The position numbers were made by a program, and so were the translations under genes. Shown one piece after another: positions 9,171-17,421 of a stretch of 64,000 nucleotides of DNA (the stretch's first letter is position 1; each line of letters begins with the position of its first letter). The DNA comes from Gammaproteobacteria bacterium (GTDB taxonomy: Bacteria > Pseudomonadota > Gammaproteobacteria > Steroidobacterales > Steroidobacteraceae). The notes under the pieces were generated by a model. It made no database searches. It saw only the letters and a program-made list of their open reading frames with translations, and was not told the origin of the DNA. The DNA lies in contig CANIOW010000003.1 in the NCBI GenBank assembly GCA_947469285.1, positions 1-64,000 on the forward strand, written 5' to 3'.

Positions 9171-9185
9171 AGGCGGCAACCGCCT
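9171..9185 (-). terminator. Hairpin downstream of vapC
   Basis: AGGCGG (9171-9176) and CCGCCT (9180-9185) form a perfect 6-bp stem with a 3-base loop. Read on the minus strand it lies 74-88 bases after the vapC stop, is followed by TTT, and precedes the chosen glmU start. It may end vapBC transcription. An overlapping alternative hairpin (CGCCT/AGGCG) and the short T-run make this tentative. Confidence 0.35.
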
Positions 9186-9258
9186 CAGGCGCGGCAGAAG
9201 GCGCGAAGCCGGTCACAAGACCACCAACAGATGGCGCCGTAGAGAGTGCGAGGGCGCC

Positions 9259-9693
9259 TCAGCCGGACAGTGGGTTATGGGTGCGCAAGCGGGGGAAGTA
9301 GCTGAAATCGCGGTCGGCGGTCCACAACTCCGTGATGCCGTGGGCCAGACAGATAGCGGCAATGCGTGCGTCGTGGACGCGGGGGCCGGTAACGCGGGAA
9401 GACACCAGCAACTGCGCCAGCATTTCCATGTGCCGGTGCCCTTCTCCCACGAACCGGCACTGGGGTAGGGCTGCAAGATCGGCGAGGTAGGACGCCGCCA
9501 ACGCCATCGGGGTGGGTTGGGGAAATTTCCGCGGATTCGTCACGGCACCAATGAACTCGTGCACGCAGGGCCAAGGCACGACGAACGGCGTACCGGACTT
9601 CACCAGGGATTCAATGGCTTCGCGACATTGTTCGTGGCCTTCCAGGATGCCGCGATGAGCGTAGACGAGAATGTTCGTATCAATCCCGATCAT
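9259..9693 (-). CDS. vapC: Type II toxin VapC, PIN-domain ribonuclease
   Basis: Probable toxin of 144 residues cutting RNA through a metal-dependent PIN domain. It begins MIGIDTNILVYAHR, with the first acidic residue Asp4. A conserved glutamate follows in PCVHEFIGAVTNP near residue 43, then VHDARIAAICLAHG near residue 105 and LWTADRDFSYF near residue 121, supplying the remaining acidic ligands. The ATG at 9693 overlaps the 3' end of the antitoxin gene by 14 bases, as is usual for coupled toxin-antitoxin pairs. All four expected acidic positions appear intact, so the toxin is probably active. The RNA target is unknown. Confidence 0.92.
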   Translation of the reverse strand: MIGIDTNILVYAHRGILEGHEQCREAIESLVKSGTPFVVPWPCVHEFIGAVTNPRKFPQPTPMALAASYLADLAALPQCRFVGEGHRHMEMLAQLLVSSRVTGPRVHDARIAAICLAHGITELWTADRDFSYFPRLRTHNPLSG

Positions 9694-9973
9694 GGACAGC
9701 GCCCAGGGTTCTTTCTGAGTAATCCACATCCGGGTAGCTATCCAAGATGGCTTGATGCAGCCCCAATTTGTCGTAAGGCGGTGCCAGCCCCCTATCTCCA
9801 GGCGGATTGAAAACCTGCAAGCGGAATGGCGACCGCGGCGCCTCCACGCGCCGACGCTCGACCACCTGCCGCAGCCCTTCCTCCACCAGCGCACGGAAGG
9901 TGGTACCGGTGTCGTCCGCAAGCTGCCGGACGCAACGGAATAGTTCATCATTGATGTCGATGGTGGTCTTCAT
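9680..9973 (-). CDS. vapB: Antitoxin VapB (ribbon-helix-helix type)
   Basis: Antitoxin of 97 residues. The N-terminus MKTTIDINDELF followed by two helices is a ribbon-helix-helix DNA-binding domain of the VapB family. The C-terminal tail would wrap and inhibit VapC. The ATG at 9973 is chosen because the RHH strand begins there; the upstream in-frame start at 10012 lies within the -35 element of the promoter. No ribosome site precedes the ATG, and the predicted transcription start is only a few bases upstream, so the mRNA is probably leaderless. The start codon overlaps a perfect palindrome expected to be the autoregulatory operator. Confidence 0.85.
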   Translation of the reverse strand: MKTTIDINDELFRCVRQLADDTGTTFRALVEEGLRQVVERRRVEAPRSPFRLQVFNPPGDRGLAPPYDKLGLHQAILDSYPDVDYSERTLGAVHDRD

Positions 9974-9987
9974 ATGGGTACCCATAT
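9972..9987. promoter_or_regulatory. VapBC operator palindrome
   Basis: A perfect 16-bp palindrome, ATATGGGTACCCATAT, covers most of the vapB start codon and four bases of the -10 hexamer. A further half-site, TATGGGT, lies at 10003-10009, next to the -35 hexamer. This is the arrangement expected for cooperative binding of VapB dimers, or of the VapBC complex, that blocks polymerase. The symmetry is seen directly; VapB binding is inferred. Confidence 0.72.
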
Positions 9988-10012
9988 TACGTTGTAGGGG
10001 TGTATGGGTCAA
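9984..10012 (-). promoter_or_regulatory. vapBC sigma-70 promoter
   Basis: On the minus strand TTGACC (10007-10012) is separated by exactly 17 bases from TAATAT (9984-9989). Transcription would begin around 9973-9978, at or just before the vapB ATG at 9973, implying a leaderless or near-leaderless mRNA. The operator palindrome overlaps the -10. Confidence 0.75.
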
Positions 10013-10071
10013 CGGGTTGCGGCCACGAAACCGTTAAGCTCATCAACGTCACCGCGCGCCGGAGCCCATGC

Positions 10072-11130
10072 ATGTCCACCCTGTCCGCCTTCATTGCCGG
10101 CCTGCCCAAGGCCGAACTGCACCTGCATATCGAGGGCAGTTTGGAACCGGAACTGATGTTTGCACTGGCCAAGCGCAACCGGCTGACGCTGCCCTTTGCC
10201 AGCGTCGAAGAGGTACGGGCCGCCTACTCCTTCAACAACCTGCAGGACTTCCTGGATATCTACTACCAGGGCGCCGCCGTGCTGTTGACGGCCGAGGACT
10301 TCCACGATCTGGCCATGGCCTACTTCCGCCGTGCGGCCGCCGACCAGGTGCGCCACGCAGAAATCTTCTTCGACCCCCAGACCCATACCGACCGCGGCGT
10401 GCCGCTGGCCACCGTCATGGAGGGCCTGAACGCCGCTGTAGCGCGTGCCCGCACGGAGCTGGGGCTGTCCGTCCACCTCATCCTTTGCTTCCTGCGACAT
10501 CTGGACGAAGCGGCTGCCTTCGCCACCTTGCGGGCGGCGGAACCGTTCCTCGACCAGCTGCTCGGTGTGGGGCTGGATTCCTCGGAGCTCGGGCACCCCC
10601 CGGCCAAATTCGAACGCGTGTTCGCAGCCGCGCGCAGCCACGGATTAAAGCGGTTTGCTCACGCCGGCGAGGAAGGGCCTCCCGCCTATGTGTGGGAAGC
10701 GCTCGACTTGTTACACATCGACCGTCTGGACCACGGCAACCGGGCATTGGAAGACACGACGCTGGTGGCACGACTGGTACGCGAGCAGATAACGCTCACC
10801 GTCTGCCCGCTCTCCAACCAAAAATTGTGCGTGGTACCCAACCTCGACCTACATCCGTTGCCACGCATGCTGCAACTGGGACTGCGCGCCACCGTGAACA
10901 GCGACGACCCGGCGTATTTCGGCGGCTATGTGAATGACAACTTTCTCGCGCTCGCCAACCGCGGGCTGATTAACGCCGCCGACTGCGTGACGCTGGCGCG
11001 CCATAGCTTCGAAGGCGCTTTTCTTGAGCCGGCCACACGCGCCGCGCATCTGGCGGCGCTAGCGCATTTTGTGGATACTCAGCGCAGCTGCCACCCACTA
11101 GCCCTCCCCGCCACCCCAGAGACGCCATGA
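10072..11130 (+). CDS. Adenine deaminase of the adenosine deaminase family
   Basis: Zinc hydrolase of 352 residues deaminating adenine (or adenosine) in purine salvage. The HxH zinc motif lies in AELHLHIEGSLEPE near residue 15, followed by HAGEEGPPAYVWEALDLL near residue 197, CPLSNQKLCVVPNLDLHPLP near residue 246 and NSDDPAYFGGYVNDNF near residue 276. The last two are characteristic of the proteobacterial adenine deaminase branch rather than true adenosine deaminase. ATG at 10072 has GGAG 7 bases upstream. It is divergent from vapBC, and its stop overlaps the DoxX start by 4 bases (ATGA), so the two are coupled. Confidence 0.88.
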   Translation: MSTLSAFIAGLPKAELHLHIEGSLEPELMFALAKRNRLTLPFASVEEVRAAYSFNNLQDFLDIYYQGAAVLLTAEDFHDLAMAYFRRAAADQVRHAEIFFDPQTHTDRGVPLATVMEGLNAAVARARTELGLSVHLILCFLRHLDEAAAFATLRAAEPFLDQLLGVGLDSSELGHPPAKFERVFAAARSHGLKRFAHAGEEGPPAYVWEALDLLHIDRLDHGNRALEDTTLVARLVREQITLTVCPLSNQKLCVVPNLDLHPLPRMLQLGLRATVNSDDPAYFGGYVNDNFLALANRGLINAADCVTLARHSFEGAFLEPATRAAHLAALAHFVDTQRSCHPLALPATPETP

Positions 11131-11561
11131 ACACTCCCCTACACGCGCTGATCAATCGCCTGAGCCTGCCGCTGGATGTTGCCGGCCGCGCGCTGCTGGG
11201 GCTGTATTTCTTGTTGCCAGGCGTGATGAAAATCGTCGGCTTTACCGGCACACTGGCCTATATGACACAGCACGGCGTGCCGTTCGTGTTACCGCTGCTG
11301 CTGCTGGCCATCGTGCTGGAGGTCGGCGGTGGGCTGGCACTGCTACTCGGCTGGCAGACCCAGCTAGCCGCATTCCTGTTGGCCGGCCTCACCCTGCTCA
11401 TCTGCGTCTACTTGCACGACTTCTGGAACTCTTACGCCGGTGGCAGCCAGGCACATGAGCTACAGAATTTCGTCAAAGACCTTGGCATCTTCGCAGGGCT
11501 GCTCGTACTGGCCGCTCGCGGCGCGCCCCGCGCGTCGCTGGATGCCAGAGCCGCCCGCTAA
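11127..11561 (+). CDS. DoxX family inner-membrane protein
   Basis: Membrane protein of 144 residues with four hydrophobic segments, the usual DoxX architecture. The first follows LDVAGRALLGLYFLLPGVMK near residue 14; later segments are PLLLLAIVLEVGGGLALLLG near residue 55, AAFLLAGLTLLICVYL near residue 80 and LGIFAGLLVLAARG near residue 120. DoxX-like proteins have been linked to redox stress and respiratory modules but generally lack a defined reaction. The gene overlaps the deaminase by 4 bases, and its stop overlaps the converging DUF1295 gene by 4 bases. Confidence 0.85.
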   Translation: MNTPLHALINRLSLPLDVAGRALLGLYFLLPGVMKIVGFTGTLAYMTQHGVPFVLPLLLLAIVLEVGGGLALLLGWQTQLAAFLLAGLTLLICVYLHDFWNSYAGGSQAHELQNFVKDLGIFAGLLVLAARGAPRASLDARAAR

Positions 11562-12373
11562 GGTCTGCCCGGCCAGGGCAACAACCGCGACACCCGCCGC
11601 TGGTAGTCGGCATAGGCGGGGTACTTCGCCGCACTGATCGCCTCCGTGAAATCCGTGGAGCCGTGAAACAGCAAGGTCAGCAGCACCGGGCCGACCAGCG
11701 TCAGGTTGAACAGCGGCGCTCCGGCCGCCACGGCGAACGCGTACACCACCCACCACAACGCCTGCTCGCAGAAGAAATTCGGGTGCCGGCTCCAAGCCCA
11801 CAACCCCGTATCAATAAACCCCTGACCCACCGGTTCGCGCGCCGCTGTTCGGGCCTGCTTCCACTGGTGAAAATTCCACTGCTGCTGGTCTGCCAGCGTC
11901 TCGCCCACCAACAGCAGCACAAACACCACCACTAAACAGCCGTCCAGCGCCCGCCACGGCGAAGGGTGCTGATACGCCTGCCAGATCGGTAGCGTCATCA
12001 AAAATACCAACAGGTGCTGATAGCCGGCAATAAACACCACGTTGAATAGCTGGAATAACCATGACGGCATCCGCGCACGCAGCACGGCCCAGCGGTAATC
12101 CTCACCGCCTGGCGCAAAGCCCCCCTTGCGCGTGAAATTAAAGGTCAGCCGTACACACCATAAAAGAATGAGCGCCGTCATTACATTCAGTCGCGCGTCA
12201 GCGAAGCCTGCGCGCCAGGCAAAAGTCAGCGCATACAGACCCGGCATGATCGACCAGGTGCGGTCGACCCACGAATATTCGCGGGTGATGACGGACAACA
12301 GCCAGCACCCTGCTGCCACGCCGGCACACAGTTCCACCGGCAGCAGCAGTTCAGCGGGTAGTGAGGCAAACAT
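11558..12373 (-). CDS. DUF1295 (steroid 5-alpha-reductase-like) membrane protein
   Basis: Integral membrane protein of 271 residues in the DUF1295 family, a relative of steroid 5-alpha reductase and isoprenylcysteine methyltransferase folds. Several transmembrane segments are visible. The C-terminal signature GLWAWSRHPNFFCEQALWW near residue 188 is typical, as is the tail YPAYADYQRRVSRLLPW. The N-terminal EYSWVDRTWSIMP near residue 33 is also conserved. The biochemical reaction of the family is not established; reduction of a double bond in a lipid is a common guess. It is transcribed after the M13 peptidase gene on the same strand, 42 bases downstream. Confidence 0.85.
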   Translation of the reverse strand: MFASLPAELLLPVELCAGVAAGCWLLSVITREYSWVDRTWSIMPGLYALTFAWRAGFADARLNVMTALILLWCVRLTFNFTRKGGFAPGGEDYRWAVLRARMPSWLFQLFNVVFIAGYQHLLVFLMTLPIWQAYQHPSPWRALDGCLVVVFVLLLVGETLADQQQWNFHQWKQARTAAREPVGQGFIDTGLWAWSRHPNFFCEQALWWVVYAFAVAAGAPLFNLTLVGPVLLTLLFHGSTDFTEAISAAKYPAYADYQRRVSRLLPWPGRP

Positions 12374-12415
12374 CTTTCGCTACTCCTAGCGTCTGTAGGT
12401 CAGGTTCGGCGAGTC

Positions 12416-14485
12416 TTACCAGACCCGGCAACGGTCTTGACGCACCATCGGCTGTCCGACATGGCACGTGAATGCTTCCTCGAACGCCGGCACGTTGATC
12501 ACCAGCCCGTTCACCCGATACCGTCCTGGCGAGTGCGGGTCGGTCTTCGCCCGCACCCGCTGGTTCTCGGGGCGTTGGTTTTCGCAGGCCCACTGGGCAT
12601 AGCCCACGAAAAACCGCTGTTCCGGTGTTAAGCCGTCGCGGCTGACCAGTGTCTGCTGCGCCGTCGCCGCATGCCAGGCCATGCGCGCCAATAGCAGGCC
12701 GCCAAGATCGGCCACGTCCTCGCCCAGCGTTAACCGGCTATTGATGTGTATGTCGTCCACCACCACATAGCTGGCGTACTGGTCAACAATACACTGTGCG
12801 CGCTCGTTGAACTGACGGGCATCCTCCGGCGCCCACCAGTCTTTCAGATTGCCACTCGCATCGAACTGCCGCCCTTCATCGTCAAACGCATGGGTGAGCT
12901 CGTGACCAATCGTGCCGCCGGTATTGCCGTAATTAGGTGCGTCGTCGAGAGCCGGGTCATACAGTGGCGGCTGCAGCACTCCGGCTGGAAAATTAATGTC
13001 GTTCATCTGCGGGTTGTAGTACGCGTTGACCGTGGGCGGCGTCATGCCCCACTCCGTGCGGTCCAGCGGCTTGCCTATTTTGTTCAAGTCACGCCTTGCC
13101 GCAAAACGCGTGGCGCGCTCGACGTTGCCAAACAGGTCCTCGCGACTGATGCGGATAGCCGACTCATCCCGCCATTGATCGGGATAACCAATCTTGTTGG
13201 CGATGGTATCCAGTTTCGCCAGTGCCTGTTGTTTGGTGGGCGCACTCATCCAGTCCAGCTGCTCAATCTCTTCGCGCATTGCCGCCTCGATGCCCTGCGC
13301 CATCGTCAGGGTCGAGGCCTTTAATGCCGGGCCAAAGGTACGCTGCACAAACTCCTGCCCCAGCGTATCCCCCAGTTGGCGGTCAACCCGCGCCACGCAC
13401 TGCTTCCAGCGGGGTTTGGGTTCCGCTACGCCACGTAGCTCGTGGTCGAAGAAGGCGAAACGCTCTTGCTCAATGGCCGCACTGAGCGTTGGTGCCAGTG
13501 CGTGCGCGGCATGCCAACGCAGATAGCTCCGCAGGTCAGCCACTGGCGTGCGCGCCACCAACTGCGACAACGCCTGCATGAACTTCGGTTCCGCCACGTT
13601 TACCACCGGCACTGCACCCGCGCCGAGCGCTGCGAGATAAGCCGACCAGTCAAAGGCGGGGGTCAGCTGCTGTAAGGCTTGGCGATCGAACTTGTGAAAG
13701 AGCTGGTAGGGGTCACGACGCTCTACGCGCGTTAAAGTGGCCCGGGCCAGTGCCGTCTCCAGCCGCAGCACACTAGCGGCCTGCTTTTTGGCCAGTGACG
13801 GCGAGGAGCCCAGCAACACCAACGTACGCGCCACGTGTTGCGCATAGCGCTTACGTAAGGCGATGGACCGTGCATCGCGCTCGGTGTAGTAATCCCGGTC
13901 CGGCAAGCCCAGTCCACTGGCCTCGGCAAAAGCGATCACCTGCGTCGAGTCGCCAAAGTCCTGACTGGACCCAAAGGAGAAAAAGAAACCCCCATCGCCG
14001 GTCGCCAGCTGCAGGTCAGCGAGCGCCGCCGGGAGATCGCGGGCGGTTTTTACGGCCGCAATACGCGCCAGCAACGGGGCCAGTGGCGCAAGGCCCGCTT
14101 TTTCTGCCGCCGTCTCGTCCATGCACGCCGCGAAATAATCCCCCAGCTGCTGCTGGCTAGAGGTCCGCTCCGGCGTCACCGTGGCCAAGGTCTGCAGGAT
14201 GCCCCACAGAAAACGCTGGTTGTCCTGGTAGAGCTTCGCGTAAACACTCCATGAGGCCTGATCCGCCGGGATCGGATTGGCCTTCATCCAGCCACCGCAG
14301 GCGTACTGATAGAAGTCCACGCAGGGGTCCGCACTCGTGTCCATCGCCGCAGGGTCGAGGCTGGGGGTATAGGGGAATTCAGTGAGGGGGCCGGCGGACG
14401 GCGCCAACGCATGGGGCGGTGCGGACATGGCAGCGGCGGCTATCAGTGAAAGCAACAGGCAGGCAGCAAGAGGCGAACGGTTCAT
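12416..14485 (-). CDS. M13 family zinc metallopeptidase (neprilysin-like), exported
   Basis: Exported peptidase of 689 residues, close to the usual length of bacterial M13 enzymes. Residues 1-26 form a signal peptide (hydrophobic LAACLLLSLIAAAAMSA). The N-terminal M13 domain begins with DPCVDFYQYACGGWMK near residue 52. The zinc-binding HExxH is in GTIGHELTHAFDDEGRQFDA near residue 527, and the third ligand Glu is in LGEDVADLGG near residue 588. The C-terminal family signature VPAFEEAFTCHVGQPM is intact. It probably degrades small peptides in the envelope. Candidate promoter and GGAG ribosome site lie immediately upstream. Confidence 0.94.
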   Translation of the reverse strand: MNRSPLAACLLLSLIAAAAMSAPPHALAPSAGPLTEFPYTPSLDPAAMDTSADPCVDFYQYACGGWMKANPIPADQASWSVYAKLYQDNQRFLWGILQTLATVTPERTSSQQQLGDYFAACMDETAAEKAGLAPLAPLLARIAAVKTARDLPAALADLQLATGDGGFFFSFGSSQDFGDSTQVIAFAEASGLGLPDRDYYTERDARSIALRKRYAQHVARTLVLLGSSPSLAKKQAASVLRLETALARATLTRVERRDPYQLFHKFDRQALQQLTPAFDWSAYLAALGAGAVPVVNVAEPKFMQALSQLVARTPVADLRSYLRWHAAHALAPTLSAAIEQERFAFFDHELRGVAEPKPRWKQCVARVDRQLGDTLGQEFVQRTFGPALKASTLTMAQGIEAAMREEIEQLDWMSAPTKQQALAKLDTIANKIGYPDQWRDESAIRISREDLFGNVERATRFAARRDLNKIGKPLDRTEWGMTPPTVNAYYNPQMNDINFPAGVLQPPLYDPALDDAPNYGNTGGTIGHELTHAFDDEGRQFDASGNLKDWWAPEDARQFNERAQCIVDQYASYVVVDDIHINSRLTLGEDVADLGGLLLARMAWHAATAQQTLVSRDGLTPEQRFFVGYAQWACENQRPENQRVRAKTDPHSPGRYRVNGLVINVPAFEEAFTCHVGQPMVRQDRCRVW

Positions 14486-14512
14486 ACACAGCTCCGCGAT
14501 GGGTCTGGTCGT

Positions 14513-14541
14513 ATTCTAGACTGCTGAGAACGGCCTGTGAC
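14513..14541 (-). promoter_or_regulatory. Candidate promoter of the M13 peptidase gene
   Basis: Minus-strand GTCACA (14536-14541) and TAGAAT (14513-14518) are 17 bases apart, matching the sigma-70 -35 and -10 consensus at 4 and 5 of 6 positions. A start near 14506 would leave a leader of about 20 bases containing GGAG, 7 bases before the ATG at 14485. Confidence 0.45.
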
Positions 14542-14571
14542 CGGCACCACGCCCCTCGACCACCCGTTCGG

Positions 14572-15366
14572 TTACGGCCTCCAGCGGAAACCGAAGGGCT
14601 GCATAGTCGTCGGTTGGAAGGAAAATTCGTCGTGAATCACCTGTAGCCGTGCAACCAACGCCCTAACGGAGAATACGTCGAACGCCTCCTCCTCACGAGG
14701 CGCGACGTGCTCCAGATAAGCCGGACTACCGAAGAACCCAGCCACTTCCCCGGGGCCATCGAACCAGAGCTCCAGTGCGGCGTCGATATCGGCCAACTCG
14801 AATCCATCGGGGGACGGCCCGGCAATCTTATGGCTCACCGTCAACTTGCGAAGTCGCTGCCGAAGTTCGGTCTGCTCCACAATTCTTCTGGCATGGTCAC
14901 TGATGGCCGAGTGGGAATCGTCCCAGCTCAGCCCGCCTCGGCTCTTCATCAACACGAACAGTTTGGTCAGACCACTCTCCGCCAAGTCCGCCTCCGGCGC
15001 ATAAATGGTCTCTTCCGTCGCTAAAATGAGTGCCGCACTTCCATCCTGACGCAGAAACCGCGCCTCGTCCGGCTGGATAAGCTCCCCGTAAAGCGGGCTC
15101 CCTAGGCAGTCCCCGATATCCCCCACACTGCCCAACCAGAGCTCGGACGCGCCTTCAAAAGGCTCAGCGGAACCATAGTGCCGCGGCAACCCACCGACCT
15201 CCTCGGGGTAGACATGGGCGCTCATGTACTTGCGAATGTACTGCGAGAATCCGGTTAGGTTCATGACGTGCGGCGAATGATGCCGCTGCCAATAGAGGTG
15301 AAATTCACGGCGCGACAGACCTGCCTTGCGCACCGGAAATTCCATGAGTTTTATCGGGGTGGGCAT
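14572..15366 (-). CDS. EthD domain-containing protein (two-domain)
   Basis: Cytoplasmic protein of 264 residues with an EthD ferredoxin-like alpha/beta domain at the N-terminus (MPTPIKLMEFPVRK, then LSRREFHLYWQRHHSPHV). A second, more divergent copy appears to follow from about residue 135 (LFVLMKSRGG, then DSHSAISDHARRI). EthD proteins often accompany oxidative degradation clusters and can be small dimeric enzymes or chaperones, without one fixed reaction. ATG at 15366 has AGGA about 7 bases upstream; earlier in-frame starts lie inside the VOC gene. It is the last gene of the long minus-strand cluster, 7 bases after the VOC gene. Confidence 0.8.
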   Translation of the reverse strand: MPTPIKLMEFPVRKAGLSRREFHLYWQRHHSPHVMNLTGFSQYIRKYMSAHVYPEEVGGLPRHYGSAEPFEGASELWLGSVGDIGDCLGSPLYGELIQPDEARFLRQDGSAALILATEETIYAPEADLAESGLTKLFVLMKSRGGLSWDDSHSAISDHARRIVEQTELRQRLRKLTVSHKIAGPSPDGFELADIDAALELWFDGPGEVAGFFGSPAYLEHVAPREEEAFDVFSVRALVARLQVIHDEFSFQPTTMQPFGFRWRP

Positions 15367-15373
15367 AGTGATC

Positions 15374-16480
15374 CTAGGTCCGATCACGTAGCCGGTAAAT
15401 GCTGGTTCCACCCGGACCGCGCTGAAACAACAGGATGCGCATCCCCTCGGTTTGGTCCAGTGGCAGATAGGCGTACCGGTCACCACTGCTCTTCATTTCC
15501 AGCGATTTTTTTCCTGTCGGCAACGGAGTGGCGTCGCCCGCCGTGAGCTGAATGCCACGGGCAAGCAGTCGGTCATGAAAGGCGTCCATATCCGCAACCT
15601 CCACCACCAACTCCATGATGTTTCCGTCGCCGAATTTTTTCAGCGCAGCCTGACCAGCGGGGCTCTTGTCCGGCGAAACCAACTCTATCCAGAATCCATG
15701 GTTATTGCCCTGAAACCATGCGTGCCCTCTGTCACCCACGCCCAGCCAGTCGCGGCGTAAACCCCGCGCTAGTTTCTTGCGCGGCAGGCGCAATACATCG
15801 GAATAAACCTTGGCGGACGCTTCCAGATCTTGTGACAACACTACAACATGATCCAATCTCGGCATATCTCGCGGTGTAGCCAAAGCCGGGCTCCACTGCG
15901 CGTCACGAACGTAAACGGCGCCATTGGGGTACTCCCAACCCATCTCGATGCTCGTACCCCGCGCAAGGTCAAACGGAAGATAGGCAAGGCGCTCGTCAGC
16001 CACGACCTTTTTGCCATCGACCATCACGTATTCCTGAAGCAAGCCATTGCCCACCATCGGCTTGCCATCCATACCGATGACTTCGACACCGCGCGCCTTC
16101 ATCTGCGCGACATTCCTGTCGAAGTCCTGAACGAAGAAGTCCAATTCCACCAGGGCACCATTCCCTTTTTCCTTGAGGAATGCCATACCCGGACCATCAG
16201 CAGTCGGTTGAACCAATTCAAGCCATAGCCCGTTGGCATCAACGAAGCGCAAATCCATGCCCCCATAAACTGGATTGTCATCAGGAACCCCAAAGACCAT
16301 AGGGTGCAAGCGCCAGCCCAGCGTGTCCTGCAGAAAGGTTGCGGTACGCGTTACATCCACCGCCCAGACCGCCAGATGCTCCAAGCTGGGCTGGGTCGAA
16401 GGATCTTTGATCGAGGCAGTGAAAGCCAAAGGGGCGAACACGGCCCAAATAAGGGCCATCGCGGTCTTTCCAAGTTTCAT
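15374..16480 (-). CDS. VOC family protein with two glyoxalase-type domains and a signal peptide
   Basis: Protein of 368 residues with two vicinal-oxygen-chelate domains. The first starts LEHLAVWAVDVTRTATFLQD near residue 34. The second starts RLDHVVVLSQDLEASAKVYS near residue 208, ending with DRYAYLPLDQTEGMRILLFQ. Each holds an early histidine and a late glutamate or equivalent that could bind metal, as in extradiol dioxygenases and glyalase-type enzymes. Residues 1-24 (MKLGKTAMALIWAVFAPLAF) look like a secretion signal, unusual for cytosolic VOC catabolic enzymes. It is coupled to the EthD gene 7 bases downstream. Substrate unknown. Confidence 0.8.
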   Translation of the reverse strand: MKLGKTAMALIWAVFAPLAFTASIKDPSTQPSLEHLAVWAVDVTRTATFLQDTLGWRLHPMVFGVPDDNPVYGGMDLRFVDANGLWLELVQPTADGPGMAFLKEKGNGALVELDFFVQDFDRNVAQMKARGVEVIGMDGKPMVGNGLLQEYVMVDGKKVVADERLAYLPFDLARGTSIEMGWEYPNGAVYVRDAQWSPALATPRDMPRLDHVVVLSQDLEASAKVYSDVLRLPRKKLARGLRRDWLGVGDRGHAWFQGNNHGFWIELVSPDKSPAGQAALKKFGDGNIMELVVEVADMDAFHDRLLARGIQLTAGDATPLPTGKKSLEMKSSGDRYAYLPLDQTEGMRILLFQRGPGGTSIYRLRDRT

Positions 16481-16548
16481 GGCGGTCCACTCCTTAAGAT
16501 AGAAAAGCGGTGTTGATTAGTGCTAGCTAATTCACGCGGTGAATCAAA

Positions 16549-17337
16549 TCAATCTCCGACCGCAGAAACGCCGCCGTCCACGGCGAGTACCTGGCCCGTG
16601 ATGTGCTTACCAGCACGCGAAGCGAACAGCAGCGTTGCACCCTTGAGATCCTCGTCGTCTCCCAAGCGACGCAAAGGCGCGCGTGACGCCATTTTTTCGT
16701 ACCCACGAAACTGGATCATCCCCTGGGTCATCTTGCTGGGAAACCAGCCAGGCGCGAGCGCGTTCACCGTAATCCCGTGCTCGCCCCACTCTCCCGCGAG
16801 AGCCCGCGTCATATTGATGACAGCCGCCTTGCTGGCGTTATACGCAATGATGTCGTCGTGTTCGGCGTTACCCATCAGTCCTTTGATGGAGGCGAGATTG
16901 ATGATGCGGCCCTGCTTGCGGGGAATCATGGAATGCTTCGCGAGGTACTGGCTGAACAGGAAGACGCTACGAACATTGAGGTTCATTACCTTGTCCCAAG
17001 CTTCCAGTGGGTAGTCTTCTGCCGGTGCACCCCAACTGGCGCCGGCATTATTGACGAGTATATCCACGTGCCCCAGTCGCATTAGAGCTGCGGCACATAC
17101 CCGGTTGATGTCTGCAGGATTGCTGGCATCACCTGCCTCCCAGTCCGTAATGATTCCCCGGGCGTTCAACGCCGCCGCGGCTTGCTCCAAATCTTCGGCG
17201 CTTCGCGCAGTCAGAAAGACGGTTGCGCCAGCATCCCCCAGCACTTCAGCCATCTGCAAGCCTAGCCCGCGAGATCCCCCGGTTACCAGCACCTGCTTGC
17301 CCTGCAGCGAAAACAGTTCATCGATGCTTTGTTTCAT
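16549..17337 (-). CDS. SDR family oxidoreductase
   Basis: Classical short-chain dehydrogenase of 262 residues. The nucleotide-binding TGGSRGLG is near residue 20 and the NNAG motif at NNAGASWG near residue 95. The catalytic YNASK is near residue 165, with an upstream serine in NLASIKGLMG, and the tail GQVLAVDGGVSAVGD is typical. An acidic residue does not clearly follow the second beta strand (FLTARSAEDL), which suggests NADP(H). It would reduce or oxidise a hydroxy/keto group. It lies 68 bases upstream of the VOC gene and 84 bases downstream of the acyl-CoA ligase, in the same orientation. Confidence 0.88.
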   Translation of the reverse strand: MKQSIDELFSLQGKQVLVTGGSRGLGLQMAEVLGDAGATVFLTARSAEDLEQAAAALNARGIITDWEAGDASNPADINRVCAAALMRLGHVDILVNNAGASWGAPAEDYPLEAWDKVMNLNVRSVFLFSQYLAKHSMIPRKQGRIINLASIKGLMGNAEHDDIIAYNASKAAVINMTRALAGEWGEHGITVNALAPGWFPSKMTQGMIQFRGYEKMASRAPLRRLGDDEDLKGATLLFASRAGKHITGQVLAVDGGVSAVGD

Positions 17338-17421
17338 GTTACGAAGCGCTCATGGCCGCACAGGTTCACGACATTCAGCCAGTCATGCAGTAGGAAATCT
17401 GTCGTCCTTTGCATGTTCCAC

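Noticed and set aside
9694-9951. Extended N-terminus of VapC reading back through vapB
   Set aside because: The extra residues are out of frame with and antisense to no known domain; the PIN domain starts at the ATG at 9693.
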